64,000 nucleotides of DNA from positions 62,001 to 126,000 of the forward strand of contig NZ_KB898365.1 in assembly GCF_000377565.1 (NCBI RefSeq), read 5' to 3'. The notes beneath the pieces were generated by a model, which saw only the letters and a list, made by a program, of their open reading frames with translations, had not been told where the DNA came from and did no database searches. Source of the DNA: Rhizobium sp. 2MFCol3.1. GTDB taxonomy: Bacteria; Pseudomonadota; Alphaproteobacteria; Rhizobiales; Rhizobiaceae. This document shows, piece by piece, positions 26,377-36,339 of this stretch. A program made the position numbers and the translations under genes. Every line of letters starts with the position of its first letter. The stretch's first letter is position 1.

Positions 26377-28143
26377 TCAAGCCACCTGCGCTTCAGACGT
26401 AATCGAAGGCGGGGCTGATGGCTTGGCAGTCGACGCAAGCTGGGGCCATATCCGACTGTCAATCGAATGGTATGCGGCTGTTTTCTTAAACACCGAGTAC
26501 AGATCGCTACGGAATTTCCGGATCGTCGGTTGTGACTTCTCGTCGACCAACCAAGCTCTGATCACCAGATCGTAAAAATCTCGGTTGGCTTTGAAGTGCT
26601 TTTTGCTCAGTTCACGCTGCATACCATGAGTGGAGTTATCGCTTGCCTTCTCTGCCGAGATCTTCTTTGCGATATCATCAAAATCCTTCAGGACGTCTTC
26701 CGCAATCAGTTTTGAGAACCCCTTATGTTGAACCTCGTTCCAAAAGCTATCATAGGCCTCGTTTTCCATAAGCTCCCTCAGGAACGCCGAAAACATCCGG
26801 TCTGGTGCCTGGCCGCCGGGCAGGGCAATAATGTGATGGCCGAGGTCGGGTTTCTCATCACCGTCGAGAATGCATATCGACCGCATCGAGGATTGGTCCA
26901 TCTTTCGATCGCAGAACAGTGCACGCAACGACTTCGCACCGATGCTCGCGCCAACAAAATGCAGCAGATTTCGCGCGGTGACGAAGCCCGGGTCTAGCTC
27001 CTTGCTGATGTAATCCAAAAGCTGCTCAAGAAAGAAGCGAGCCTCCTCATCCTCCGTAAAAACTGGGATGAAGACATTCCGGTAGAGTTGCGATGCCTGC
27101 AGTCCGCTCAGATGCATCTCAATATGTGACGGACCGGGATCAGGCATCATGGTGACCCTGTCCAATTGGTCGACAAGGTATACGATGCGCTGCTTCAATT
27201 CGTATGCATGTTTCAGGATGTACAGGCTGTGCGTCGTCATGAACACCTGAATCCGGTATTTTTTAGCGTAGCTGGCTATAAGATCAAAAAGCTTCTTCTG
27301 TGCCGTAGGATGCAGCGTGGCATCGAATTCGTCGATCAGCAGAACGCTTTCGACGTCTCGTTCCTGTCCGGGTACTACACTCTCGGTTAGGTAACGGAGG
27401 CAGTTCAGCGCGGTAAGAATGATGCTGATGTTGTCCTCGCCCGAGGAGATCGTGTTTGAGTCGATACCCTGAACCGTGGTCGTGAAATCGCTGCGCTTTT
27501 TGACATCGGCAATGTTTTGGTTGAGTGCCTGCACGATCTCCATTCGTGTCAGGTCCGCATATTGCTTGACGAAGGCGGCATGGATTGCTTCGGGCAACTG
27601 ACCGCGCGGCTTGTCGATTTCCCTGGCGTCGCTGAGTTCGCCGTACGGGTATAGTCGCGATAGCCCTAGATAGACAACTGGAACCGAAGGAAGTGTATCT
27701 TTCTTAGCTCGGGCATATTGGGGCTTGATCGAAAATCTGAAGTTACTAACCTGCTGCTGGTCCTTGGAGTTGTGCCGCCTGAAAGCAATCGTGTCGCCGT
27801 TCACATACTTGACCGAAAACAACGTGCCCGAAGTCCCTTCGGCCGGGTTGCTGTAACTGCCCTTGTCTCCGCGAGAGACAGTCTCGATCTTCGGGTTTAC
27901 CTTGTCGACGAATTTTCCCAGGATAACGGTCGCGTCGCTGGAGGTGAACCGCGGATCATTGCGCTTCAGCGCCTGGAAGGAGTTGCTGACGATGTGCATC
28001 AACGTCGACTTGCAGGTGCCATTCGTACCCGAGATCAAGTTCATTCCTGGCTCAAAGCCGATCTGAATCTTCTTGAGTTTACGATACTGAACGAAATCGA
28101 TTTCACTGATCATTTGAAAAGGCTCCCCAGCCTTGGTGCTCAT
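26377..28143 (-). CDS. OLD-type AAA ATPase with Toprim-like nuclease part
   Basis: 588 residues. ABC/AAA15-type ATPase split by a long insert: Walker A GTNGTCKS (39-46), signature ISSGED (232-237), Walker B VLLIDE (267-272) with DATLHP, and switch His in TTHS (305). Then a Toprim-like segment VFTEDEEARFF (E364) and ILDGDE (D427, D429) as in OLD-family nucleases such as GajA and retron-linked OLD proteins. Unusual Cys replaces the usual small residue before the Walker Lys (TCKS). Probable DNA-sensing ATPase-nuclease. It follows NurA after 84 bases, so it probably shares its transcript. Confidence 0.88.
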   Translation of the reverse strand: MSTKAGEPFQMISEIDFVQYRKLKKIQIGFEPGMNLISGTNGTCKSTLMHIVSNSFQALKRNDPRFTSSDATVILGKFVDKVNPKIETVSRGDKGSYSNPAEGTSGTLFSVKYVNGDTIAFRRHNSKDQQQVSNFRFSIKPQYARAKKDTLPSVPVVYLGLSRLYPYGELSDAREIDKPRGQLPEAIHAAFVKQYADLTRMEIVQALNQNIADVKKRSDFTTTVQGIDSNTISSGEDNISIILTALNCLRYLTESVVPGQERDVESVLLIDEFDATLHPTAQKKLFDLIASYAKKYRIQVFMTTHSLYILKHAYELKQRIVYLVDQLDRVTMMPDPGPSHIEMHLSGLQASQLYRNVFIPVFTEDEEARFFLEQLLDYISKELDPGFVTARNLLHFVGASIGAKSLRALFCDRKMDQSSMRSICILDGDEKPDLGHHIIALPGGQAPDRMFSAFLRELMENEAYDSFWNEVQHKGFSKLIAEDVLKDFDDIAKKISAEKASDNSTHGMQRELSKKHFKANRDFYDLVIRAWLVDEKSQPTIRKFRSDLYSVFKKTAAYHSIDSRIWPQLASTAKPSAPPSITSEAQVA

Positions 28144-28227
28144 CCGAGTCTTTTGAAATTGGTATTTAAGTCGGCCTTACCGACGGGATTGCTGATGGCG
28201 ACTATCGGCGTCGTGATTGAATGCTGT

Positions 28228-29739
28228 TCATTGGGTCGCCTGCTTGCTAGCCAGTACCTCGCGGATGAACCGATCCAGTGACTTGCCGCCCGGTGAATGC
28301 GCAATCGAAGCGTAACGATGAGCGAGATGCACCGGGATCAAGGCATTCTGAAACAGATCTGTCTGCATCATCTCTATAATTGAAACCATGTGAGAGATGT
28401 CGTCGGCGTAGTTATCCAGATCGACTTTTGCGTCGCGGAATGGAGTTCCCCTGATGCTCGTCTTTCGCGGGAACGGGTAGGCAAGCGTGACGTCGAAGAG
28501 TTTCCGTCGAGACGTGCGAACTATGAAGGTCTGACCGTAGTAGGTCTCGTCGCCGAAGTTCTTGCTCGACTCGATCTTATCTGGCTCGATGAATGTCGAA
28601 CGGTACTCGTCGCTCACCGGGAGCACGAAGGTGCCTTCGAGCGGGTTGTCGTCGGAGTCGCGAGATAGCAAATTCTCGATGAGCTGGGCATGCTCGACGA
28701 CCTTTCCAGTTTTGGAAATGCCCATTACGATGGGCCCGCGCATATTTCGATCACTGCATTTCTGCCTGATCTCGTGGAGAAGCGACATGATGCTTCTATG
28801 AAAACGTGCACCTTCCCCGAAAATCGCGAGCGGTCCGTCTATGATGACGTTCATGTTCGCGACGATGGAGGGGTCTGACTCGAACGAGCACCTTATGATG
28901 TGGATCACGAGCAGGTGCTCGAGAACCGACATCAGACGGTTGAAGCACTCGGTATTGCCGCCTTCTTCGTTGAAAACCTCCTGGATACGGAGCGCGTCGG
29001 TAACGTAAACGCGCTGAGCAGGATCGCCACCGATATCCACGTATCCCGGATCAAGGGGAACGAAGAGGTTCTCCTTCAATTGCTGGCCGTCTACAGGCGA
29101 TCGGTTCTTGAATTCGATACCTTCCCGTCCGTGTTTGATGACGATCGAGCCTATCGCCTTGGCATCATCGCCATAGGGCCTCGGCTCTTCGCCGGAAAGG
29201 TCGCTTTTCCCGGTCCGCCTCAGCAGCTCGATGAACGTGTCGTAGAGACTTATGCCCTTGCAGTGAAACTGTTCGGCATGAAACACATTCTCAAACACCG
29301 ATGCGCGGAAGAAGGATCTCGTCTTAGGGTGATCGGCATGCGTAATGCCAGCGCCAGGCAGGATGATCTTGCTTTGATTGGACTTCTTTTTTAGGTCAGC
29401 AATGTCAGCGGGGTCCACGAATGCCGTGTTTCTATCCCGTAGCCGCTTGTACTGATCGACGAATATAAGGACGTTCGACAGTTTGATAACGCCGACGCGG
29501 ACAGACGGAAAGTCTTGGCGAACCACGGATTCGTATGGAGAAGCGTCGCTGGCCATGACAACGCCCTCCTCAAGTTCACGTACGCGATCGGTCACGTCGA
29601 TCAACCTCTGGCGAATTAGGTCGATCTTGCCGCTGTGGTCTTTGACGGTCTGCACAGACTTGATGAAGCGCTGAACTTCCGGATCGTTAAGGACGTCGAA
29701 CCCTCCGCCCGCGGATGCCCTCTCATTCGAATAAGGCAT
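28228..29739 (-). CDS. NurA-like nuclease
   Basis: 503 residues. N-terminal coiled coil (about 15-55) precedes a NurA-type fold: VLIFVDQYKRL with a candidate first catalytic Asp, then NVIIDGPLAIFGEG and later GPIVMGISKTGKVVEHAQLI, which are the conserved strand motifs of NurA 5'-3' nucleases that work with HerA motors in DNA end resection. Starts one base after the HerA stop (TGA-C-ATG) with GGGGG upstream, the tight coupling expected for a HerA-NurA pair. The frame is open 29 codons further, inside herA. Confidence 0.82.
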   Translation of the reverse strand: MPYSNERASAGGGFDVLNDPEVQRFIKSVQTVKDHSGKIDLIRQRLIDVTDRVRELEEGVVMASDASPYESVVRQDFPSVRVGVIKLSNVLIFVDQYKRLRDRNTAFVDPADIADLKKKSNQSKIILPGAGITHADHPKTRSFFRASVFENVFHAEQFHCKGISLYDTFIELLRRTGKSDLSGEEPRPYGDDAKAIGSIVIKHGREGIEFKNRSPVDGQQLKENLFVPLDPGYVDIGGDPAQRVYVTDALRIQEVFNEEGGNTECFNRLMSVLEHLLVIHIIRCSFESDPSIVANMNVIIDGPLAIFGEGARFHRSIMSLLHEIRQKCSDRNMRGPIVMGISKTGKVVEHAQLIENLLSRDSDDNPLEGTFVLPVSDEYRSTFIEPDKIESSKNFGDETYYGQTFIVRTSRRKLFDVTLAYPFPRKTSIRGTPFRDAKVDLDNYADDISHMVSIIEMMQTDLFQNALIPVHLAHRYASIAHSPGGKSLDRFIREVLASKQATQ

Positions 29740-29740
29740 G

Positions 29741-31873
29741 TCAGCCCCCGACTTCCAACGGGGCGAACCAGTAAGACGCGCCAGCTTTGCACTGCCGGTA
29801 CTTCGCGCCAACCTGAGCGGGATCAAAGAGCATGATCTGTGTGGGTGTCGTGAAGTTGGAGCTTAGCGTCTTGATCCTCGCGAAGCCGACGTCCTGGCAG
29901 CGCTTGAGACTGGGAGCGAAATCTTCGAAGTCGTAGTATTTCGACAGTGTCCTAATTTCGTCATCGTTGTTGAGGTGGGTGACGAAGAAGTTTTCGGTAT
30001 TTGACAGTATGTTCGGATGGATCGAAGAGGGCTCCTGCGTCGCATAGACGAGGGACATCCCGTACTTCGCACCTTCTTTTGCTATCCTGGGCCACGTGGT
30101 GTTCAGGTCTGCCTTTTTGCCGATGAGGTTGTGTGCCTCTTCAACGTAGAGCACGATCCGGGGCGCAGCTCTGCCCGACGTGAAGAGACCGGATGACGTC
30201 TGAAAAATGCCGCTCGCTATCCGTTCGGCCATGGTCTCTCTGATGGAGGGTTTGCCGACGGAGAGATCCACAATGACTATCCTGCCCGCGGACAGCAGCT
30301 CGTAGATCTCGCGCGTGATATTGAAAGACCCGGTTGCCGAATGGAAATCGCCGGCGGCGGACTTGATGGCGTTGAGAGCGCGGATCAGACCGTCGGTCTT
30401 GCTGGACCGGCCAACAAGCACCGCCAGCATGGCGACGTCTTCCGTGTTGAGCCACTTCTCGTCTTTCGCTTTCTCAATACCATTGACCTTGCGATCGACT
30501 TCGCGAACAGCAGACCAGAACCTGGCGGCGCACTGCGGTGACACGCGATGACCATCCCTGCCTGCCGTCAATTCGAAATGTCCGATCACTGCGGCCGCAC
30601 GTTGATCGACGTTAGTCGATCCGGCTTGTTGATCTACTGGAATGACGTGTTCGAACATTTTAGCCAGCGCGGCTTTGTTGGTTTCAAACTCGATGGTGAA
30701 GCCGTCGGGGTAGGGGAAGCCGGCTTCTGCCAGAATTGTTCTGTAAAGCGCCACGCGACGCTTCCAACGCTTGTAAACGCTCGGGTTTGACCTGTCCGGC
30801 TCCAGCAGATCGCATGCCGCGAACGTCTTGAGGTCATCGTTTAGACTTGCTCCATCGGAGTTCAGATTGTCGACGATAAACTGATGGCCAACCTCGAGAT
30901 TCTGATAGAAGTTCACCCTGACGTCTCGGAACCCAGGTTTGGCACCGATCCGGTAGCGCACGGTGTTATCGAAGAAGACGTCCGCGATCGAACTCCCTTC
31001 GTCTTGATTGTTTGCGTTCGAATACTCGCCGTTGATGTCGAGGATGAGCTGGCCGATGGGGGAGTCGGACTCGAACGCGGAAAGCGCAACGGCGGAAACC
31101 ATCGTCTTCGTGGTGTTGGATTTACCTGTTCGCGTCATGCCGAACACAGCGGTTCGTCGTGCGAGGAAGTCGCCGGGGAAGATCTTCACCGGAACGGACG
31201 CTTGTCCTGGTCGCAATGACAACTGATTGGATGACGTGAAACGCACGGTTCCAATTTCGAAGGGTGCTGGCGGGCGCTTCATTCCCAGAGCGAGCGCATC
31301 CTTCTCGGCCTTGGCCTTTCTGATGGGATCAACGAAGTTGACAATTGTGGAAAGCGCTTCAGGCCCCGGTTTCCGAACCGTCATATGTCTAGCCGCAAAG
31401 AAGTCTTCTGCGTCAGCGCCGAAGTTCAGCTTCGAGGAGGCATCAAGATAGAACGTGCCAAGAATCTTGCATTCGACCCCACTCCACTGAAGCATGGAAA
31501 ACGATATCGGCTCGTCCATCCGGAAGGCCGGGTCCTTGGTGGCGGGGTTGTCCTGGAAGTGTTCCATGACCGCTCGAACCACGTCACGATCCGTTGCAAG
31601 TTCTGCCCGGCCGACGACCCTCAGCAGCAATATACGGCGATCGATGGGATGAGCCCCTACCATGTCCTTGGGATCGGCGCTGCAGGCGAGGAGGTAGCTG
31701 TTCATCGGAATGCCGCCGGCGTTTTCGCGCCATTTGTCATTCGTCATCACCGTCGTGGCGTCATACGAGGTATGTATCGTATGCCCGACCAGAGCGGAGC
31801 CTGCACTATCGTCTAGAAGTGCGCTGAGCGGGTTCGTTCCCGCAGACATGGCTGTAACAAGACTTTCGATCAT
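29741..31873 (-). CDS. HerA-like DNA-translocating ATPase
   Basis: 710 residues. The N-terminal HAS-barrel-like region (about 1-225) is followed by Walker A GMTRTGKS (245-252), a conserved LILDINGEYSN block and Walker B IVLYVEEAHNL (about 578-588), then YATQEPSSIHPNILSNTENFFVTHL typical of HerA/FtsK-type motors. Expected to form a hexamer that pumps duplex DNA into a partner nuclease. Lies 5 bases after the methylase stop and directly before the NurA gene. Confidence 0.92.
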   Translation of the reverse strand: MIESLVTAMSAGTNPLSALLDDSAGSALVGHTIHTSYDATTVMTNDKWRENAGGIPMNSYLLACSADPKDMVGAHPIDRRILLLRVVGRAELATDRDVVRAVMEHFQDNPATKDPAFRMDEPISFSMLQWSGVECKILGTFYLDASSKLNFGADAEDFFAARHMTVRKPGPEALSTIVNFVDPIRKAKAEKDALALGMKRPPAPFEIGTVRFTSSNQLSLRPGQASVPVKIFPGDFLARRTAVFGMTRTGKSNTTKTMVSAVALSAFESDSPIGQLILDINGEYSNANNQDEGSSIADVFFDNTVRYRIGAKPGFRDVRVNFYQNLEVGHQFIVDNLNSDGASLNDDLKTFAACDLLEPDRSNPSVYKRWKRRVALYRTILAEAGFPYPDGFTIEFETNKAALAKMFEHVIPVDQQAGSTNVDQRAAAVIGHFELTAGRDGHRVSPQCAARFWSAVREVDRKVNGIEKAKDEKWLNTEDVAMLAVLVGRSSKTDGLIRALNAIKSAAGDFHSATGSFNITREIYELLSAGRIVIVDLSVGKPSIRETMAERIASGIFQTSSGLFTSGRAAPRIVLYVEEAHNLIGKKADLNTTWPRIAKEGAKYGMSLVYATQEPSSIHPNILSNTENFFVTHLNNDDEIRTLSKYYDFEDFAPSLKRCQDVGFARIKTLSSNFTTPTQIMLFDPAQVGAKYRQCKAGASYWFAPLEVGG

Positions 31874-31878
31874 CTGAT

Positions 31879-32892
31879 CTATCCAACCGCAAGATTTCGA
31901 TCGACCGCTTGGATCTGGACGGTAGCGTTCTGCCGGCGACGGGGGATCTGAATGATCTCCGCACCGTGTTGGAGCGTGCCAGCCTTCCTGAGGTCGGAAA
32001 TGATGTCCGAGACTACGATTTCTTTCGCAACCAGCCGCCGCTTCTCGTCTATGCGTGCTGAGTACTGAAGATTCACAAGGGCGTACCCGGGATGCGTTCC
32101 GTAAAGCCGTCGGGCATCAGAATGATCATCATAGGAGAGCAACCATCGCCCCGGCAGGTTTTCAGTGGCTCGAGCCAACTCTTCGTGGTCTTGGGAGCCG
32201 AAATGGTATCGGTACAGCTTGTCCGCCTTCGCGAAGAACGGCGGATCGAGGTACCAGAACAGCTTCTGCGGGCTGTCGCGATATAGCGCGGTCCTTCTGA
32301 CGTCGCGTACCGTCTTCAAGTACGTTTCGTTCCGAACAAAGCGAACGCGGTGACGGAGAAGCGATAGCTCCAAGATACGCTCAGCCAGCTTCTCCTGATT
32401 GAATCTGCAATTGATTTTGTATTGACCAGATTGCGACATCCCGCCGATCGGGCCCGCGCCCTGATTCAGCGAACCGGAGAAGCTTGTTCGGTTCAGGAAA
32501 ATGCATTTAAAGGCAGTCTCCAAGCCGGAGCCGAAATTGGAGTGTTTCAGGCGTTTCCATTCCTTCAATGACACTCTGGCGTCGTAGACCATATCAGCGA
32601 GAGCTTCAGCGTCAGGCGAGAAAACGGTCCTCCAGAACGAAGCCAGGAGTGGGTCGGCGTCGGCCAAGGCAATCATATCGACATAGTCCGCTTCCAAAAG
32701 GGAAATGGACACCGACGCCCCACCCGCGAACGGTTCAATAAATAGAGCGGGCCGCGTCCCGGCTTTTGAAATGAGATCGGCGATGAGTGGAGCCAACTTC
32801 CGCTTTCCACCGGGATATCTGAGTGGGGAAATGTCTGATCGGGTGCACCAATTGACCACGCTTGCCGCATCACCGACGCTTTCCTGTCCCAC
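31879..32892 (-). CDS. D12-class DNA adenine methyltransferase (Dam-like)
   Basis: 337 residues. Motif I region ISPLRYPGGKRKLAPLI, FIEPFAGGASVSI, and catalytic motif IV FWYLDPPFFAKADKLYR (DPPF/Y) define the D12 (MTase alpha) N6-adenine class. Also RTSFSGSLN as in this class. First gene of the seven-gene unit, so it probably marks self DNA for the HerA/NurA/OLD nucleases. Starts with GTG at 32892, with AGGGA upstream. A later start at a GTG just before the NWCTRSDISPL segment is also possible. Confidence 0.9.
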   Translation of the reverse strand: MGQESVGDAASVVNWCTRSDISPLRYPGGKRKLAPLIADLISKAGTRPALFIEPFAGGASVSISLLEADYVDMIALADADPLLASFWRTVFSPDAEALADMVYDARVSLKEWKRLKHSNFGSGLETAFKCIFLNRTSFSGSLNQGAGPIGGMSQSGQYKINCRFNQEKLAERILELSLLRHRVRFVRNETYLKTVRDVRRTALYRDSPQKLFWYLDPPFFAKADKLYRYHFGSQDHEELARATENLPGRWLLSYDDHSDARRLYGTHPGYALVNLQYSARIDEKRRLVAKEIVVSDIISDLRKAGTLQHGAEIIQIPRRRQNATVQIQAVDRNLAVG

Positions 32893-34107
32893 GAAGTCTT
32901 TCCCTAATGCTACCTGGTCGCGAATCTTCGCGTTATGGTAAATGCTAGAACGACAATGTTACTTTCACAATCACAGATATGCTGATTTTGAACATTCGTT
33001 CAAAAAAGTTGCTTTCAGCTTGGACTGGGGGCGGACGAGCGACGCAGAGCAGTCAGCCCCGTGGTTGCTGCAACGTCGAGTATTAGCCTACGACAATAGC
33101 GAGGTAACAGTCGAGGCATATGCTAAGTCAAAATCTGCTCTGCCAGCCATTCCGGCTGCTGGTGGTTCCGCCATTGTAGTTCTTAAAAGATCAGGTGCCC
33201 CGAAAAATCTTTGGCAAAAAGGCATCCAAGGAAAACGCCGATCCTCGCTGGTAGCTCGGTTTGATCGAAGTGCCGGCAAAACGCTTGTTGAGCCGAGTTA
33301 GGCGACAGACTAAGGTGTGGTCAATGGCGAGCGTTGGAGGGTGCTTTGGCACATGGGCTGCCACGACGCTTGGATCGAGATCGCAGGCGATAACTTTGCT
33401 GTGCCGGCGACTGGAGGCTTTCTCGACCAACCGCCGAAATGGTGTCCAATATGATCCCACGAATGTGCCCTTTGCAGGCTCGGTGCAGGGCACTCTCGAC
33501 GTCCCCAACGGCATACAGGACACTATTTAGAGTCAAAACGGCTTCCCCATCCGCCTTTGATCACGAAATCAACGCGCGCCGACGCGTCTTCCCACCTCAT
33601 GAAATTGACGGTTCGATCAGATTTTGCCACCGGCGCAATCTTTAAGACCGAAAAGCGGCTCGTGCGGTTTGCTTTAGACGTCGCAACCGCCTTTTTAGTG
33701 GAACATGACTGTTTTTTAGTCCTCATCACAACTCCGAAGGCTCTTGCATTTTCGAGCACTATTGAGCGCATAGCGTAATGCGTCTGTCCAGCCGTCCCAC
33801 GTGAGGGGCAATCTCTAGCGCGTGTGGTTCAGCGAAATCTTCAAAAATTTCGTCTCGTCAGGCCAGGCGGTTGCCCGCTTCTTTAGCCGAGTTTTTCGCG
33901 TGTTCGCCGCCACCCCGGTGCCGCGGTCATCCGCTAACGCTCCGTCAAATTCCCAGAGAATCCACCCTGCGAATGCCCAGTTTGGAGAACCTCGTTCGTG
34001 CCGCTTCGAATATCCCATCGGCCAACAAAGCGCGGGCCATCGGACGAGAAGGATGGAAAACATTTGGACTCAAGGTTAGCCAACTGTCACGCGGCTCAGT
34101 TCCCAGC
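32893..34107. other. Decayed spacer between the two defence operons
   Basis: 1.2 kb with no convincing intact gene. Several 60-120-codon frames on both strands have no recognisable family or good ribosome binding site. It contains an IS701 transposase remnant (33335-33520). The part next to 32893 should hold the promoter of the methylase operon. Confidence 0.5.
33335..33520 (-). pseudogene. IS701-family transposase remnant
   Basis: Minus-strand sequence reads YAVGDVESALHRACKGHI, matching YGVGDVERTLRRACKGYV of the intact element at 48925. The following bases (CATTTCGGC...GGAAAGCCTCC, then CGCCGGCACAGC, then GATCTCGATCCAAGCG) match it at nucleotide level with small indels. Only about 185 bases survive, with no terminal repeats. 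Confidence 0.75.
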
Positions 34108-36339
34108 TCAGTAGCAATGAACACCTGAGATTTTGGCTGCAACGTCCTGCAGTGTTCCGACGTCCAAGCGTTCCCTGACTGTCACGAGTGTCATCAACTC
34201 CCACGATAGGTGGTTGTCGAAGCGAGCGATGTTGGGCTTAGCCACGCCCGACATCAAAGTTTCGACCGACGGAACATCGCCGGATGCCCAACTCTTCAAA
34301 CATTCCTCGACGCCATCGGGGTCACAATTCTGCAGCTCGATCGCATACTGCAACTGAGCCGTCCGAAAGTCCCTTGTCATGAAAGCCAGCGCAAGTGTGG
34401 TCAGCTTTCGCGTCCCGATCCAGGGAAGAACGAGCGTGCCATCCGCATACGGCAGGATGGATCGTGTCTCAAGCCCAAGCTCGGAAAAGCACCGACGCGC
34501 ACTGGCCAGCATGTCCGTCGCGACGCGGTCGATGTATGCATACTCCTTGTCGCTGGCGAGCACACGCTTCATTTCGTCAGCTATGCGGTCGTGCAGGCCG
34601 CCGCCATTTCCACTGAAGCGCGGCGGCTTTCCTCCGCGGGTCGATCTCACTGTTATGACCCGAGTGGCGTCATCGACTTCGAGAACTTGCCAGCGTCGTC
34701 CAGCGAAAATCAGCGTCTCACCCGATTTGATCGCCGAGTCCAGTGGATACGTCCCGAGGGTCCTGGCATCGTGCATGATCCGGTATTCCCGCTCAGAGGA
34801 GAAGACGGGATAAAAGTCGTGCGCCTCGGTAATTCTCTCACCGAACTCGCCGACCATGAGCAGCCCTTGAGGGGATTGCTCAATGAGCTTGTTTTCCGGC
34901 GATGCCATACACCGAAGAAGATCGGCGAAAGTCGCGCGATCAATTGCTTTGAACGGCCCGCGGTCGCAGAGGACTTTCCAGGCAGACTGCGGAGAGACGC
35001 CACCCTTCTGCAGGATAAGCGCTAGAACCTGGTGAAGAAGGGTCGAGAGATGCACTCCGGTTGCCGTGGGCGGCTCGCACCAGCCGTCTTTAAGGCATTC
35101 TATCATAGCGATCGACTGAACTAAGCCCAGATTCAGGCGTTCGAGAGGATGCTGTCCACGGCCCGGACTGCGTTCAATGACGAACATCCGCATGACTGCC
35201 GGACTGCCGGCACGGCGTCCCGATCGGCCGAGACGTTGTCGCAGCGACGAAACTGAAAAACCCGGGCCGATCTGCGCGACCGATTCCACGTCTCCGATAT
35301 CGATCCCTAGCTCAAGGGTGGTGGTTGCAACAGCGGTCGTCGGGCGCGGATCGTCGCGAAGCCTGATCTCGACATCTTCGCGCTCGGCCTTGGACAGGCT
35401 GCCGTGATGTGGAAAGAATTCGTTAGGGACACGGCTCTCCTCACACATCAGCCGGAGGCGGTCGGCATAGAGTTCGACCCGCTCCCGCGAGCCTCCGAAT
35501 AGAAGGTTTCGACGCCCTCGGAGTAATCTGAACAGATCGTCCGCCAGGCGTTCGGGGATACCGTGCCGTTCGTCCGGCTTCTCGTTTGTGTCCTCGTCGG
35601 TGTCTCCATCTCCATCCTTCGGGGCTTCCTCGTTGTCGTAGTACCCGCGGATCTGCAGCTTGAGACCGTTTCCTTCATCGTTGCCCTCGATGATGGTCAC
35701 GTTCGCACCGGCAGAGGGACGCAGTGCATCGGCCGCGAGCCGCATGTCGCCGAGCGTTGCCGAGAGACCGATGCGATCGATCCGTTCGCGGCCGCACTCG
35801 ATCTCGATGCGATTGAGGATGGATTGAAGCTGCATGCCGCGCTCGGTGCCGATGAAGGCGTGGAGCTCGTCGATGACGACGGCCTCGAGCGACGCGAATA
35901 GGAACCGCACTTCTTTCCCGCGGCGAACGAGAAGCGCTTCCAGAGATTCCGGCGTGATAAGCACCACGCCGCTTGGGTTCTTGCGCGCCCGCGACTTGGC
36001 GTCCGCAGATACATCGCCGTGCCATTTATGGAGCGGGATATCGCAGGCTTCGCACAACGGTTCGAGCCGACGATACTGATCGTTGATCAGTGCCTTGAGC
36101 GGACTGACGTATAATATGCGGAAACCGTCCCTGCCAGCGCCGCCCAAAACGCGGGTCAGTAGCGGCAGGATAGCGGCCTCGGTCTTTCCTGCCGCGGTCC
36201 GAGCTGACACGACAACGTCGCCACCCGCCAGAACGGCAGGGATCGCCTTCTCCTGGACGTCTCGCAGGCGCTGCCACTTCTGCGCCCATATCCAACGGCG
36301 GACGGGTAGCTCGAGGCGATCAAAGGCGGAGGGTTGCAA
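34108..36339 (-). CDS. Lhr/BrxHI-like superfamily 2 helicase
   Basis: 743 residues. Motif I SARTAAGKTE (45-54), Ia SPLKALINDQ, II VVIDELH (DELH, 157-160), III LSATLGD, IV-V HHGSLSKAERE and TTTLELGIDIG, VI QRLGRSGRRAG. The C-terminal region is that of Lhr-like large helicases, shorter than full Lhr. Last gene of the TerB-DUF2791-helicase unit. Starts with TTG at 36339 inside the end of the ATPase gene, overlapping by 20 bases. Homologues in BREX type 2 are called BrxHI and pair with BrxD, as here. Confidence 0.88.
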   Translation of the reverse strand: MQPSAFDRLELPVRRWIWAQKWQRLRDVQEKAIPAVLAGGDVVVSARTAAGKTEAAILPLLTRVLGGAGRDGFRILYVSPLKALINDQYRRLEPLCEACDIPLHKWHGDVSADAKSRARKNPSGVVLITPESLEALLVRRGKEVRFLFASLEAVVIDELHAFIGTERGMQLQSILNRIEIECGRERIDRIGLSATLGDMRLAADALRPSAGANVTIIEGNDEGNGLKLQIRGYYDNEEAPKDGDGDTDEDTNEKPDERHGIPERLADDLFRLLRGRRNLLFGGSRERVELYADRLRLMCEESRVPNEFFPHHGSLSKAEREDVEIRLRDDPRPTTAVATTTLELGIDIGDVESVAQIGPGFSVSSLRQRLGRSGRRAGSPAVMRMFVIERSPGRGQHPLERLNLGLVQSIAMIECLKDGWCEPPTATGVHLSTLLHQVLALILQKGGVSPQSAWKVLCDRGPFKAIDRATFADLLRCMASPENKLIEQSPQGLLMVGEFGERITEAHDFYPVFSSEREYRIMHDARTLGTYPLDSAIKSGETLIFAGRRWQVLEVDDATRVITVRSTRGGKPPRFSGNGGGLHDRIADEMKRVLASDKEYAYIDRVATDMLASARRCFSELGLETRSILPYADGTLVLPWIGTRKLTTLALAFMTRDFRTAQLQYAIELQNCDPDGVEECLKSWASGDVPSVETLMSGVAKPNIARFDNHLSWELMTLVTVRERLDVGTLQDVAAKISGVHCY

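Noticed and set aside
33523..33771. 82-codon minus-strand frame in the decayed spacer
   Set aside because: Basic, Lys/Arg-rich but without family match or ribosome binding site; could not be supported.
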